Source of the DNA: Pseudomonadota bacterium
GTDB lineage: Bacteria > Pseudomonadota > Alphaproteobacteria > Caulobacterales > Caulobacteraceae
Reading direction: 5' to 3'
Assembly: GCA_023451375.1 (NCBI GenBank)
Contig: JAEXZS010000023.1
Span: forward strand, 1-64,000
DNA length: 64,000 nucleotides
In this document: piece by piece, positions 17,101 through 25,252 of the stretch
Position numbering within the stretch: position 1 is the first letter of the stretch
Layout: the number at the start of each line of letters is the position of its first letter
Made by a program: the position numbers and the translations under genes
The notes under the pieces: generated by a model
What the model was told of the DNA's origin: nothing
The model's input: only the letters and a program-made list of their open reading frames with translations
Databases searched by the model: none

Positions 17101-17455
17101 TGTAGTCGTCGTTGTCGAGCGAATCCGTGATGTTGACGGCGCCGCCGATGGTGACCGACGAACTGTTTCCGCCCTGCACCAGGACGCCCGTCGCGCCGTC
17201 CGCCGCGTCGGCCATCGTGATCGAGCCGCCGGAATCGATGTCCACGTCGTTGTCCGAATCGATGGTCACCGCCGCGCCGGAAGCCACCTTGACGTTGCCG
17301 CCGCTCTTGATCTGTACATCGGCCGCCGCGCCGTTGCTGGCGGTGGAGGTGACGATCGGCGTCGTGCGTTCATTTTCGATCACGACCTGGGCTTCGGCGC
17401 CGACGGCGGCCATCAAGGGGGCGATCGCCACGGCGGTCGCGAGCAGAATACGCAT
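14162..17455 (-). CDS. Autotransporter (type Va) with calcium-binding-like acidic repeats
   Basis: A 1097-residue surface protein. It has a signal peptide (MRILLATAVAIAPLMA, cleavage near AEA-QVV), a long passenger rich in G, A, V, T, S and D with short beta-helix-like repeats (VTGDVSEDVIVAGTVG style), and a C-terminal beta-barrel of about 270 residues. The barrel starts after PDHSGGPLMSLSAGVD and ends in the outer-membrane signature LLRASFRF. Acidic stretches DADDDGVKNGDEDDDGDG and DTDRDGDGIPD (about residues 303-337), with single copies near 125 and 560, resemble thrombospondin type 3 calcium repeats. ATG 17455 follows AGGGG at a good distance; a GTG at 17479 is the alternative. Monocistronic. 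An adhesin or matrix role is inferred only. Confidence 0.85.
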   Translation of the reverse strand: MRILLATAVAIAPLMAAVGAEAQVVIENERTTPIVTSTASNGAAADVQIKSGGNVKVASGAAVTIDSDNDVDIDSGGSITMADAADGATGVLVQGGNSSSVTIGGAVNITDSLDNDDYKDTDKDGDLDGPFAAGTGRYGVRVTGAAPLDGDVLVERTGAVRVEGNESYGLSLESDVSGSLTNLGSVSVLGDNSTAISVTGDVSEDVIVAGTVGATGGNATGVSLEGDVGGAVVIHSNVTTTGYRYTTPPRPKPETGQVKDEDLYLEDLDADDLKQGGPAFVVAGDVAGGVLLGRGPEYGEGGIEGDADDDGVKNGDEDDDGDGTKNRDDTDRDGDGIPDVSETTPSLTSIGGAPALLIGSQDRAVTLGAVGTGDEAFAVINRGGITGSGVYSGVESRALQIGVANGGAVNVEGGLRNEGTISSTALDADATAVWIGGQATLPSVVNTGSIQSIGSSEEAVTATGVLIGQNANVASLTNSGAINAGFTGHHGDAVGVRDLSGTLTEFTNSGAIIAVTAANPDDEIEMDGSAIAVDLSANTSGVTLRQFGVVDEDSEAADTDDDGVPDSAEPSMRGEIRLGSGADSVRIENGSVNGDISFGAGADSLSISGGASVVGAIRDADGLLDIDVSDGVLFATQTETVAISSLDVGADGTLLFNVDPTAGTSGGFDVSGAANVATGAGLGVRFASLLEGPERFTLLTAGELNVGELDQSLLENNSPYLYVVEADVDQAAGELYIDARRRTAEEAELIAVEASAFDAVYEALGDSETLRNLFLTQTNREEFIDAYEQMLPDHSGGPLMSLSAGVDAVTRALTGRNASAAPGETSAWLQEINFYADKDKTDSYGFRSEGFGVAGGVEKGTTMGAFGITAAFTSSDIEDPEAEAEEILSANLLELGLYWRAQGQYWTTWARAAGGYASFNADRSLVADGVYLNNTSDWHGWTAAAAGGASYERHFGRLNVRPEVYAEYFHLSEGARTEVGGGDGFDLDIDERDSHIFSAVAAMNIGYGFGRNGWIRPEVRIGYRQNLSVDAGETIARFASGGPDFILSPDAIEGGGPILGFRLNVGNELGMVSLTGDAELLEDYVRYSLLLRASFRF

Positions 17456-17778
17456 TCGGTAGAAACCCCTGGTGGTCACGCGGTAACGGAACGGAGGCCC
17501 CTCTTAGCAGGGTCTCGCCAGCGTTCCCCAAGTTTATCGAATTTGAGGCGAATGCAAGGCCGGAGCGGCGCGGCGGACCCGTCTTGTCGCGACCCGCGTT
17601 CAGCGATCCGCCCGCCATGGCGGGCTTTGGGGGGCATGCGGAGCGATTCCGCGATGATCCATACTTGAGCTTTGCCGCAGCGGGGTCTAGGGGGCGGTCA
17701 TGGTCGAGCGCGCCGGCGCCACGCATCCAAAGGACGCCGCCCCGCGTTCGTGAGCCCAGACCAGGCGAGAACTCTCCC
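17456..17778. other. Divergent intergenic region, autotransporter / glycosyltransferase
   Basis: The 323-bp region has no supportable gene. It must hold promoters for both flanking genes. It contains an AT-rich patch near 17530-17545 (AAGTTTATCGAATTTGA) that could be the autotransporter -10 region, and a small palindrome CCCGCC-AT-GGCGGG at 17611-17624. The glycosyltransferase frame is open back to 17584, but that extension is arginine- and proline-rich and resembles nothing. Confidence 0.4.
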
Positions 17779-19029
17779 ATGACCATGACCGACCTTGAAG
17801 TCCATGAAAGCGAACTCCGGTTAATACCGGGACTGGATATCGAGGTGGCCGAGACGTTGCGCGCGCTGAAGGCCGCGGCCAACGACGAACGGCCCCGGTT
17901 GGTGGACACCACCATGCTGTATGCCCCGCGTTCGGGCGGGGTGAAGCGCTACCTGCTGTCGAAGAAGGCCTGGATCGCGGCGAACCGACCGGGCGTCAGC
18001 CATTCGTTGATCGTACCCGGCGCGCGCCACAAGGCCGGCCGCGACGACATCATCAAACTGCGCGCGACCAAGCTGCCGTTCGGCGACGGGTACCGCTGGC
18101 CCAGCTCGGTCCGGCGCTGGAGCGCCTGGGTCGCGGCGATGAAGCCGTCGATCATCGAGGCGGGCGATCCCTATACGCCGGGGCAGGGCGCGTTGGAGGC
18201 GGGGCAACGGGTCGGCTGCCCAGTCGTCGGCTTCTGCCATTCGGACCCGGCGGCGCTGGCCGCGCTGCATTTCGGCGAATGGGCCAAGAAGCCTGTCGAG
18301 AAGCGCTGGGCCAAGTTGTTCTGCCAGTTCGATCGCGTCGTCTCCCCCAGCCGCTACATCGCCCAGCGGCTGGAAGAGGCGGGGATCGACAACATCTTCA
18401 TTCGTCCTCTGGGCGTTGAGATCGACACCTTCCGGCCCGACCGTCGTGATCGCGACTGGCTGCTGAAAAGACTGGGTCTGGACTCCGATGCGCGGCTGCT
18501 GTGCTTCGCCGGTCGGCCCGCCAAGGAGAAGAACGTCGATGTGCTGATCGACGCGGTTCAGAAGCTGGGCGCGCCCTATCACCTGGTGCTGGTCGGCGCT
18601 GGATCGGGCATGCCGGACGAGGACCGCGTGATCTCGCTGCCCTATGAAAAGGACCCGCGCGCGGTGGCCAGGATCATCGCCAGCTGCGACGCCTTCGTGC
18701 ACGCCAATGACAAGGAACCGTTCGGTCTGATCGTGCTGGAGGCCATGGCCTGCGGACGTCCCGTGGTCGGCGTCAACGCCGGCGGCGTGGCTGAGACGGT
18801 CGACGAATCTGTCGGCCAGCTGGCCGCACGGGCCGACGCCGATGATTACGCTCAGGCGATCGAGGCGCTGTTCGCGCGCGACATCGAGGCGATCGGCCGC
18901 GCCGCGCGTGCGAAGGCGGAAAGCCAGTTCGCCTGGAACCGGGTCTTTGAGGACCTGTGCATGCTCTATGGCGACCTGACCGGCGACGCGGCCTTCGTCC
19001 AGCCGTCAGAGGCGTGGGCGGTCCACTGA
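17779..19029 (+). CDS. GT4-family glycosyltransferase
   Basis: Retaining glycosyltransferase with two Rossmann domains (GT-B), 416 residues. The N-terminal half has SGGVKRYLLSKKAW, a glycine-rich acceptor-side loop, and FCHSDPAAL; the C-terminal half has LCFAGRPAKEKNVDVLIDA, LVGAGSGMPDE, and the donor-binding EPFGLIVLEAMACGRPVV with the paired glutamates of the family. Mannosyltransferases of the PimB/MgtA type look closest, but donor and acceptor are not determinable. ATG 17779 follows AGGCGAG at 9 nt; a second ATG follows 6 nt later. No other polysaccharide gene is adjacent. It probably acts at the cytoplasmic face of the membrane. Confidence 0.83.
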   Translation: MTMTDLEVHESELRLIPGLDIEVAETLRALKAAANDERPRLVDTTMLYAPRSGGVKRYLLSKKAWIAANRPGVSHSLIVPGARHKAGRDDIIKLRATKLPFGDGYRWPSSVRRWSAWVAAMKPSIIEAGDPYTPGQGALEAGQRVGCPVVGFCHSDPAALAALHFGEWAKKPVEKRWAKLFCQFDRVVSPSRYIAQRLEEAGIDNIFIRPLGVEIDTFRPDRRDRDWLLKRLGLDSDARLLCFAGRPAKEKNVDVLIDAVQKLGAPYHLVLVGAGSGMPDEDRVISLPYEKDPRAVARIIASCDAFVHANDKEPFGLIVLEAMACGRPVVGVNAGGVAETVDESVGQLAARADADDYAQAIEALFARDIEAIGRAARAKAESQFAWNRVFEDLCMLYGDLTGDAAFVQPSEAWAVH

Positions 19030-19065
19030 GGACCGGCGCTTCTTGTTCTCAAGCAAGAAGGCGGG

Positions 19066-19095
19066 GCGCCACTCTCTGTTGATCAGGAGTGGCGC
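19066..19095. repeat. Hairpin overlapping the 3' end of the first tRNA-Asp
   Basis: GCGCCACTC (19066-19074) and GAGTGGCGC (19087-19095) form a 9-bp inverted repeat with a 12-nt loop. The right arm covers the CCA and part of the acceptor strand of the tRNA gene. A second hairpin lies just beyond it (CTTCTTG at 19039-19045, CAAGAAG at 19054-19060). Either may terminate the tRNA transcript or the glycosyltransferase transcript. Confidence 0.55.
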
Positions 19096-19166
19096 GAGTG
19101 ACGGGGCTCGAACCCGCGACCTCCGGCGTGACAGGCCGGCACTCTAACCAACTGAGCTACACCCGC
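19090..19166 (-). tRNA. tRNA-Asp (GTC), copy 1
   Basis: Read on the minus strand the 77-nt sequence folds as a cloverleaf. Acceptor GCGGGTG pairs with CACTCGC (one G-U), the D arm is in TAGCTCAGTTGGTTAGA, the anticodon arm is CCGGC-CTGTCAC-GCCGG giving anticodon GTC, and the T arm contains GTTCGAGCC. The CCA is genome-encoded. It is identical to copy 2, 77 bp away. Confidence 0.97.
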
Positions 19167-19216
19167 GTTCAGGTCGAAACTTTAGAGCTGTCTCGAAAGC
19201 TGTTCGGGAAGGCGGT

Positions 19217-19249
19217 GCGCCACTCTTCTATTTCTAGAGAGAGTGGCGC
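19217..19249. repeat. Hairpin overlapping the 3' end of the second tRNA-Asp
   Basis: GCGCCACTC (19217-19225) and GAGTGGCGC (19241-19249) repeat the arrangement seen at the first copy, with a different 15-nt loop. The conservation of the arms but not of the loops suggests either function in 3' processing or termination, or maintenance after tandem duplication. Confidence 0.55.
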
Positions 19250-19320
19250 GAGTGACGGGGCTCGAACCCGCGACCTCCGGCGTGACAGGCCGGCACTCTA
19301 ACCAACTGAGCTACACCCGC
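19244..19320 (-). tRNA. tRNA-Asp (GTC), copy 2
   Basis: Identical over all 77 nt to copy 1, including the genome-encoded CCA and GTC anticodon. The two genes are in tandem on the minus strand with starts 154 bp apart, and probably share one transcript starting upstream of 19320. Confidence 0.97.
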
Positions 19321-19417
19321 GTTTCCCTGCCGAAGCGGCTGTGCGCCCCGGCGAGGGGCGTCGTTTAGGCGGGCTGACCGGGCGCGTCAAGCGACCTTTT
19401 CAGGAGAAATGGACGCA

Positions 19418-21040
19418 TCAGCGGGGCGGCGAGACGGCGGCCGGTTGCGGCGGGCTGTGCGGCCCCACGAGACCGCCGCCGGCGGGCTCCTGAGCCGCCA
19501 CGGCGGGGGCGGGCGGCTCGTAGTGGACGCCCACGCCCGGTCCTAGAGGCAGATCCAGCGCCACCCAGGCCGCCACCATGGCGAGGCCGGCCACAAGGAA
19601 GGCCCCCGCGTAGGGCAGCATCGTCGCCATCAGCGAGCCTAGGCCGAATCGCGGGTCCCAGCGCTGGGCGAAGGTCAGGATCAGCGGGAAGTAGCTCATC
19701 AGGGGCGTGGCGATGTTGGTCACCGAATCGCCCATCCGGTAGGCGGCGGTCGTCATCTCCGGCGAGATTCCCAGCAGCATGAACATCGGCACCACGATCG
19801 GGGCCAGGGCCGACCACTTGGCCGAAGCCGAGCCGATGAACAGGTCGAAGATACAGCTGACCAGGACCACGACGATCAGCAGCAGCGGGGCGGGCAGGGC
19901 GATCTCCTGCAGGGCGTCCGCCGCATTGACCGCCAGGATCGGCCCCAGGCCCGACCAGTTGATCATCGCCACGAAGTGCGCGGCGAAGAAGGCGAGAACA
20001 ATGTACGGCGCCAGCTGGGCGATGCCTTCGCCCATCATGCGGACCATGTCGCGGTGCGACTTCACCGTACCCGCGCCCGCGCCGTAGGCGCCGCCCGCCA
20101 GGAAGAAGGTCATGGCGAAGAAGGCGATCAGCGAGCGATACAGCGGATTGAACTCCTGCCCGGGTTCGGCCTCCAGGTCGATGAAGGGCGAGGCGGGCAT
20201 GAAGGTCAGCGCCGTCCACAGCAGGATCATGCCCAGGATCGCCAGGCCTGCCCACGCCAGGCCTTTCTTCTGCTCGGGCGTCAGCGGCTGCCGTTCCTGT
20301 GCGGTCGCCGGGACGTTGGCGCCGGCCGCGGGGGTCCAGACGCCCAGGCGCGGCTCGATCACCCGATCGGTCATGAACCAGACGATCGGCGTGAAGACGA
20401 CCACCACCCCGATGATGAAGAACCAGTTGCCGGCGATGTTCACCGAATAGCTGGGATCGATCAGCCGCGCGGCGGGTTCGGTGATGCCGAGGATGAGCGC
20501 GTCCTGGGACCCAGGGAACAGATTGCCCGCATAGCCGCCGGACACCGCCGCGAAGCCCGCCGCCAGCCCCGCCAGCGGATGCCGCCCGACCGCCGCGAAG
20601 ATCACGGCCGCCAGAGGGATCACCACTACATAGGAGGCGTCCGATGCATGGTGCGACATCATCCCCACGATCACCACGATCGGGGTCAGCAGGGCCTTCG
20701 GCGCATTGAGCAGGGCGCCGCGTATGGCCGTGGTGAACAATCCCGTCCGCTCGGCGACCGAGGCGCCGTAGATGATGGTGACGACGATGGCCAGCGGCGG
20801 AAAGTCCGCCAGTGTCCGCGGCATCCCGATGATCAGCTGGGACAGGTTCTCGGGCGAGAGCAGGCTTTGCGCGACCAGTCGGTCTCCGGTTACCGGATTG
20901 ATCGCCGACCACCCCAGGCCGGAGCCGATCAGGCTCAGCACGACGAGGCCGCCGATCAGCCACAGGAATAGAAAGACGGGGTCGGGAAGGCGATTGCCGA
21001 TCCGCTCGACGGCGTTGAGGGCGCGACCGGCCAGGCTCAT
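19418..21040 (-). CDS. AbgT-family transporter
   Basis: Inner-membrane transporter of 540 residues with about 11-13 membrane segments. Family features include [15 protein letters not shown] at the N-terminus, [39 protein letters not shown] and a [25 protein letters not shown] stretch near residue 440, which in crystal structures of this family contributes to the substrate and sodium sites. Described members import p-aminobenzoyl-glutamate (AbgT) or export sulfonamides (MtrF); substrate here is unknown. A proline- and alanine-rich tail of about 40 residues extends beyond the last helix. It stands alone, without abgAB hydrolase genes. Confidence 0.88.
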   Translation of the reverse strand: MSLAGRALNAVERIGNRLPDPVFLFLWLIGGLVVLSLIGSGLGWSAINPVTGDRLVAQSLLSPENLSQLIIGMPRTLADFPPLAIVVTIIYGASVAERTGLFTTAIRGALLNAPKALLTPIVVIVGMMSHHASDASYVVVIPLAAVIFAAVGRHPLAGLAAGFAAVSGGYAGNLFPGSQDALILGITEPAARLIDPSYSVNIAGNWFFIIGVVVVFTPIVWFMTDRVIEPRLGVWTPAAGANVPATAQERQPLTPEQKKGLAWAGLAILGMILLWTALTFMPASPFIDLEAEPGQEFNPLYRSLIAFFAMTFFLAGGAYGAGAGTVKSHRDMVRMMGEGIAQLAPYIVLAFFAAHFVAMINWSGLGPILAVNAADALQEIALPAPLLLIVVVLVSCIFDLFIGSASAKWSALAPIVVPMFMLLGISPEMTTAAYRMGDSVTNIATPLMSYFPLILTFAQRWDPRFGLGSLMATMLPYAGAFLVAGLAMVAAWVALDLPLGPGVGVHYEPPAPAVAAQEPAGGGLVGPHSPPQPAAVSPPR

Positions 21041-21260
21041 TCGGATGACTTTCTGTTACGGATTTCAGACGTCAAATAGCCGTGGCGGCGGGCGCCTCCG
21101 CAAGAAGGCGTGCTGCGACAAATGGCGCGTGTCGTCCGCTGCTGACTTTGCGATCCGTTCTCAACAAAACCATAGTCGGTTCCGGGGTTTGAACCTCAGA
21201 GACGTTGGGTCTAAGAAGCGCCGAATCCCGCCCCTCCCCCGGCGGGGCGAGGTTCTTCGA

Positions 21261-21638
21261 ATGAACGCATTTCTGCTCGAATATCTGCCGGTGTTGATCT
21301 TCGCTGGCGTCGCTGCGCTAATTTCGGTGCTCTTCATCGCCCTGCCGATGCTGCTGGCGCCCACTAACCCGGACAGTGAGAAGCTGTCGGCGTATGAGTG
21401 CGGCTTCAACGCCTTCGACGACGCGCGGATGAAGTTCGACGTCCGCTTCTATCTGGTGTCGATCCTGTTCATCATCTTCGACCTGGAAGTCGCCTTCCTG
21501 TTCCCGTGGGCGGTGTCGATGTTCAACTTGCCGCAAGCCGGCATGGTCTTCGCCTTCTGGTCAATGATGATCTTCCTGGGCGTGCTCACCATCGGCTTCA
21601 TCTACGAATGGAAGAAAGGAGCCCTGGAATGGGAGTGA
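21261..21638 (+). CDS. nuoA: NADH-quinone oxidoreductase subunit A
   Basis: Membrane subunit of complex I, 125 residues, three membrane helices. Motifs are the conserved loop KLSAYECGF (with the cysteine of the quinone-site loop), [28 protein letters not shown] and a C-terminal [13 protein letters not shown]. The frame is open far upstream, but ATG 21261 is at the family start and follows GAGG. First gene of the 16-kb nuo operon; its last 10 bp overlap nuoB. The 220 bp upstream, shared with the divergent AbgT gene, should hold the operon promoter, but I found no good consensus. Confidence 0.96.
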   Translation: MNAFLLEYLPVLIFAGVAALISVLFIALPMLLAPTNPDSEKLSAYECGFNAFDDARMKFDVRFYLVSILFIIFDLEVAFLFPWAVSMFNLPQAGMVFAFWSMMIFLGVLTIGFIYEWKKGALEWE

Positions 21639-22219
21639 TCGCGCCTTCCTCGCCGCTTCCCGGCGCTCTTGCCCCCGCCGGCTCGGCCGCCCGGTCGATG
21701 GTCGAGGGCTATGACCCCAAGATCCACGACAAGTTCTTCGAGTCCGTCAACACGGAGCTTGGCGAACGCGGCTTCCTGACGGCGTCGTTGGACGACGTCA
21801 TCACCTGGGCCCGCACCGGCTCGCTGATGTGGATGACCTTCGGCCTGGCCTGCTGCGCCGTCGAGATGATCCACATGTCGATGCCGCGCTTCGACGTGGA
21901 GCGCTTCGGCATGGCCCCGCGCGGCAGCCCGCGCCACTCGGACCTGATGATTGTCGCCGGCACCCTGACCAACAAGATGGCCCCGGCCATCCGCAAGGTC
22001 TACGACCAGATGCCTGAGCCGCGCTACGTCGTGTCGATGGGCAGCTGCGCGAACGGCGGCGGCTATTACCATTACAGCTACAGCGTCGTGCGCGGCTGCG
22101 ATCGGGTGGTGCCGGTGGACGTGTATGTGCCGGGGTGCCCGCCGACGGCGGAGGCGCTGCTGTACGGGCTGCTGCAGCTGCAGAAGAAGATCCGCCGCAC
22201 GGGGACGATCGAGCGATGA
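21629..22219 (+). CDS. nuoB: NADH-quinone oxidoreductase subunit B
   Basis: Peripheral-arm subunit carrying the terminal [4Fe-4S] cluster N2 next to the quinone site. The cysteine ligands are visible in [25 protein letters not shown] and [13 protein letters not shown]. The protein is 196 residues with an N-terminal extension of about 35 residues relative to the core fold. ATG 21629 has AAGGAG 8 nt upstream and overlaps the end of nuoA. It ends in an ATGA overlap with nuoC. Confidence 0.97.
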   Translation: MGVIAPSSPLPGALAPAGSAARSMVEGYDPKIHDKFFESVNTELGERGFLTASLDDVITWARTGSLMWMTFGLACCAVEMIHMSMPRFDVERFGMAPRGSPRHSDLMIVAGTLTNKMAPAIRKVYDQMPEPRYVVSMGSCANGGGYYHYSYSVVRGCDRVVPVDVYVPGCPPTAEALLYGLLQLQKKIRRTGTIER

Positions 22220-22845
22220 GTTCTCTCGCCGTTCAGGCTCAGCACGAGGCCGCGCTCACGCCGCTGGGCACCGAGATGGTGGCGGCGCTGGGCGTCGAGG
22301 CGCAGGTCGCGTTCGGCGAGCTGACGCTGGTGGCGCGGCGCGAGCGCATCGTGGAGGTGCTGACCGCCCTGCGCGACCGGTTCCAGTTTCAGCAACTGCT
22401 GGACGTCTGCGGCGCCGACTATCCGGACCGGGAAGAGCGGTTCGAGGTCATCTACCACCTGCTGTCGCTGACCAAGAACACGCGCGTCCGGGTCAAGGTG
22501 ACGACCGACGAGGTGCAGCCCGTGCCGTCCGTCATCGAGATCTATCCGTCGGCCGGCTGGTTCGAGCGCGAGGCCTACGACATGTACGGCATGGTCTTCG
22601 AGGGGCACCCGGACATGCGTCGGCTGCTGACCGACTACGGCTTCGAGGGGCATCCGCTGCGCAAGGACTTCCCGATGACGGGCTATGTCGAGGTCCGTTA
22701 CGACGAGGAGCAGAAGCGCGTCGTCTACGAACCGGTCAAGCTGACGCAGGAGTTCCGGACGTTCGACTTCCTGTCGCCGTGGGAAGGCGCCGAGTATCCG
22801 GCGCCCGTGCTTCCGGGCGACGAAAAGGCTGGAGTGAAGGGCTGA
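22216..22845 (+). CDS. nuoC: NADH-quinone oxidoreductase subunit C
   Basis: Peripheral-arm structural subunit (30 kDa family), 209 residues, separate from NuoD as in Alphaproteobacteria and mitochondria. The signature is [21 protein letters not shown] followed by [19 protein letters not shown]. Start is in the ATGA overlap with nuoB; the stop shares one base with the nuoD start. Confidence 0.96.
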   Translation: MSSLAVQAQHEAALTPLGTEMVAALGVEAQVAFGELTLVARRERIVEVLTALRDRFQFQQLLDVCGADYPDREERFEVIYHLLSLTKNTRVRVKVTTDEVQPVPSVIEIYPSAGWFEREAYDMYGMVFEGHPDMRRLLTDYGFEGHPLRKDFPMTGYVEVRYDEEQKRVVYEPVKLTQEFRTFDFLSPWEGAEYPAPVLPGDEKAGVKG

Positions 22846-24116
22846 TGGCCGACGTCGCCGAAAATCCCCCCGTCTCGCCGGCCATCGATCCGTTCGACGA
22901 CATGTCGGCCGATCCGCGCACGCCCCACGCGCGCGAGATGGACGGTCGCAAGTTCACCATCAACTTCGGCCCGCAGCACCCGGCGGCGCACGGCGTGCTG
23001 CGCCTGGTGCTGGAGTTGGACGGCGAGATCGTCGAGCGCGTCGATCCACACATCGGCCTGCTGCACCGCGGCACCGAGAAGCTGATGGAGGCGCGCACCT
23101 ATCTGCAGAACGTGCCTTACCTGGATCGCCTCGACTACGTGGCGCCGATGAACCAGGAGCACGCCTTCTGCCTGGCCATCGAGAAGCTGCTGGGCATCGA
23201 GGTGCCGTATCGCGCCCAGCTGATCCGGGTGCTGTATTCCGAGATCGGCCGCATCGGGAACCACCTGCTGAACGCGACCATGCAGGCCATGGACGTCGGC
23301 GCCCTGACCCCGCCGCTGTGGGGCCACGAGGAGCGCGAGAAGCTGATGGTGTTTTACGAGCGCGCCAGCGGGGCGCGCCTGCACGCCAACTACTTCCGCC
23401 CCGGCGGCGTCCACCAGGACCTGCCGATGGACCTGATCGACGACATCGGCCGCTGGTGCGAGCAGTTCCCGGCGGCGCTGAAGGACATCGAGAGCCTGGT
23501 CACCGAGAACCGCATCTTCAAGCAGCGCAACGTCGACATCGGCGTGGTCACCAAGGAGCAGGCCCTGGCCTGGGCCTTCACCGGCGTGATGCTGCGCGGC
23601 TCCGACATCGCCTGGGATCTGCGCAAGGCCCAGCCCTACGAGTGCTACGCCGAACTGGAGTTCGACGTTCCCGTCGGCAAGAACGGCGACTGCTGGGACC
23701 GCTATCTGGTCCGCGTCGAAGAGATGAAGCAGTCGGTGCGCATCATGGAGCAGTGCATCCACAAGCTGCGCAACTGCCCCGGCGAGCCGGTGATGGTGGA
23801 CAACCACAAGATCGTTCCGCCGCGCCGCGGCGAGATGAAGCGCTCGATGGAGGCGCTGATCCACCACTTCAAGCTCTACACCGAGGGCTTCTCGACGCCC
23901 GAGGGCGAGGTCTACGCCGCCGTGGAGGCGCCGAAGGGCGAGTTCGGCATCTATCTGGTGTCTGACGGCACCAACAAGCCGTACCGGGTGAAGATCTCGG
24001 CCCCCGGATTCCGCCACCTGCAGGCGATGGACTGGATGAACCGCGGCCACCAGCTGGCTGATGTCTCGGCCATCCTGGGCTCGCTCGACATCGTGTTCGG
24101 GGAGGTCGACCGGTGA
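22845..24116 (+). CDS. nuoD: NADH-quinone oxidoreductase subunit D
   Basis: 49-kDa subunit that with NuoB forms the quinone-binding cavity. The 423-residue protein has [14 protein letters not shown] (with the quinone-head histidine), [14 protein letters not shown], the YLDRLDYV segment (with the quinone tyrosine) and a C-terminal [13 protein letters not shown]. The ATG shares one base with the nuoC stop (TGATG) and is preceded by GGAGTGAAGG. The end overlaps the next small ORF by 4 bp. Confidence 0.97.
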   Translation: MADVAENPPVSPAIDPFDDMSADPRTPHAREMDGRKFTINFGPQHPAAHGVLRLVLELDGEIVERVDPHIGLLHRGTEKLMEARTYLQNVPYLDRLDYVAPMNQEHAFCLAIEKLLGIEVPYRAQLIRVLYSEIGRIGNHLLNATMQAMDVGALTPPLWGHEEREKLMVFYERASGARLHANYFRPGGVHQDLPMDLIDDIGRWCEQFPAALKDIESLVTENRIFKQRNVDIGVVTKEQALAWAFTGVMLRGSDIAWDLRKAQPYECYAELEFDVPVGKNGDCWDRYLVRVEEMKQSVRIMEQCIHKLRNCPGEPVMVDNHKIVPPRRGEMKRSMEALIHHFKLYTEGFSTPEGEVYAAVEAPKGEFGIYLVSDGTNKPYRVKISAPGFRHLQAMDWMNRGHQLADVSAILGSLDIVFGEVDR

Positions 24117-24301
24117 GCGACAAGCCTCTTAGCGAAGCTGTGGCGGCCGGCTGGGAGATCGTCTCCTATTCCGCGACCGACTACAGCGGCGAAACCTACC
24201 AACACAACGTCCTGCTGCGCCGTGACGGCCAGCATCGTATCCTGAACATCCGCAAGAAGATGCTCGGTGAGGGCGTCGTCGTCACGAGCCTGGAAGTCTG
24301 A
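24113..24301 (+). CDS. Small conserved-looking protein in the nuo operon (62 aa, unknown function)
   Basis: GTG start at 24113 overlaps the nuoD stop as GTGA, and its stop shares one base with the nuoE ATG, so it is an integral part of the operon. The protein is soluble, has no cysteine, and contains [17 protein letters not shown] then basic residues ([17 protein letters not shown]). The GWE[IL]VS pattern superficially recalls DUF4177-type small proteins. A role in complex I assembly or as an accessory subunit is inferred from position only. I do not recognise a named family. Confidence 0.7.
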   Translation: MSDKPLSEAVAAGWEIVSYSATDYSGETYQHNVLLRRDGQHRILNIRKKMLGEGVVVTSLEV

Positions 24302-24978
24302 TGTCCGTTCGTCGTCTCGCCAAGGACCAGCCCGCAGCCTTCGCCTTCACGGCCGACACCAAGGCCAAGGCCGACTGGTGGATCCAGAAGTATCCGGCCA
24401 CGCGCCGCCAGTCGGCGGTGATCCCGATCCTGTGGCTGGTGCAGAAGCAGGAAGGCTGGGTCTCCGAGCCGGCGATCCGCGCGATCGGGGACCTGCTGGG
24501 CATGCCCTATATCCGGGTTCTGGAGGTCGCGACCTTCTACACCATGTTCATGCTGGAGCCGGTCGGCAAGACCGCCCTGATCCAGGTGTGCGGCACCACG
24601 CCGTGCATGCTGCGCGGAGCGGGCGAGCTGATGAAGGTCTGCAAGGAGAAGATCGGTCCCAAGGACCATCTGTCCGCGGACGGCCGCTTCACCTGGCAGG
24701 AGGTCGAGTGCCTGGGCGCCTGCGCCAATGCGCCCATGGCCCAGATCAACGACTACTATTTCGAGGACCTGACGCCCGAGACGATCGGCCAGATCATCGA
24801 CGACTTCGCGGCCGGCAAGACGCCCCAGCCGGGCTCGTACCAGGGTCGCAGCACGTCCGAGCCGGCCGGCGGGGCCAAGACCCTGCTGGACCCCGCGCTG
24901 TACGACGGCTCGGCCGCGGACCCGATCGTGAAGCTGCCGAACAGCGATCCGGCGCCGGCCGAGAAGGCGCCGGCCTGA
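24301..24978 (+). CDS. nuoE: NADH-quinone oxidoreductase subunit E
   Basis: 24-kDa subunit of the NADH dehydrogenase module, carrying the [2Fe-2S] cluster N1a. The four ligands are in QVCGTTPCML and VECLGACANAP. The 225-residue protein has the thioredoxin-like core in the first 160 residues and a disordered-looking tail rich in P, A, S and D from about residue 180, longer than in E. coli (166 residues). Start and stop each share a base with the flanking small ORFs. Confidence 0.95.
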   Translation: MSVRRLAKDQPAAFAFTADTKAKADWWIQKYPATRRQSAVIPILWLVQKQEGWVSEPAIRAIGDLLGMPYIRVLEVATFYTMFMLEPVGKTALIQVCGTTPCMLRGAGELMKVCKEKIGPKDHLSADGRFTWQEVECLGACANAPMAQINDYYFEDLTPETIGQIIDDFAAGKTPQPGSYQGRSTSEPAGGAKTLLDPALYDGSAADPIVKLPNSDPAPAEKAPA

Positions 24979-25247
24979 TGTCGCGACCGGATCTCAACAC
25001 CGAGGCGGGCAGGGCGGCATACCGGCGCGAGCTGCGCCGCGTGGCGTGGCCGATGCGCCTGGGCGGGCTTGGCCTGATCGTGCTGGCCGCCGCCCTCATC
25101 CTGGCGTCGCGCCAGAATTTGTTCGGACTGGGTGAGGGCGCCGTCACGGTCGCCTATGGCCTGCTGGCCGCCGGCTGGGCCCTGTGGGTCGCCGCCGTCT
25201 TCATCCGCACCCGCCATCACAAGCGCCGTCTGGCGGAAGGACTCTGA
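24978..25247 (+). CDS. Small two-helix membrane protein in the nuo operon (89 aa)
   Basis: Starts with the ATG of TGATG overlapping the nuoE stop and ends 5 bp before nuoF. The protein has a charged N-terminus ([22 protein letters not shown]), two membrane segments (about residues 26-45 and 52-74) and a basic C-terminal tail ([13 protein letters not shown]). It is not one of the 14 core subunits. Similar small membrane proteins occur at this place in Caulobacterales as far as I recall; the function is unknown. An accessory or assembly role is an inference from location. Confidence 0.75.
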   Translation: MSRPDLNTEAGRAAYRRELRRVAWPMRLGGLGLIVLAAALILASRQNLFGLGEGAVTVAYGLLAAGWALWVAAVFIRTRHHKRRLAEGL

Positions 25248-25252
25248 GGGCC

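Noticed and set aside
19089..19301. Open reading frame with a GLEPATSGVTGRHSNQLSYTR-like product on the plus strand
   Set aside because: This is the well-known spurious translation of the antisense of tRNA genes; it runs across both tRNA-Asp copies and is not a protein gene.
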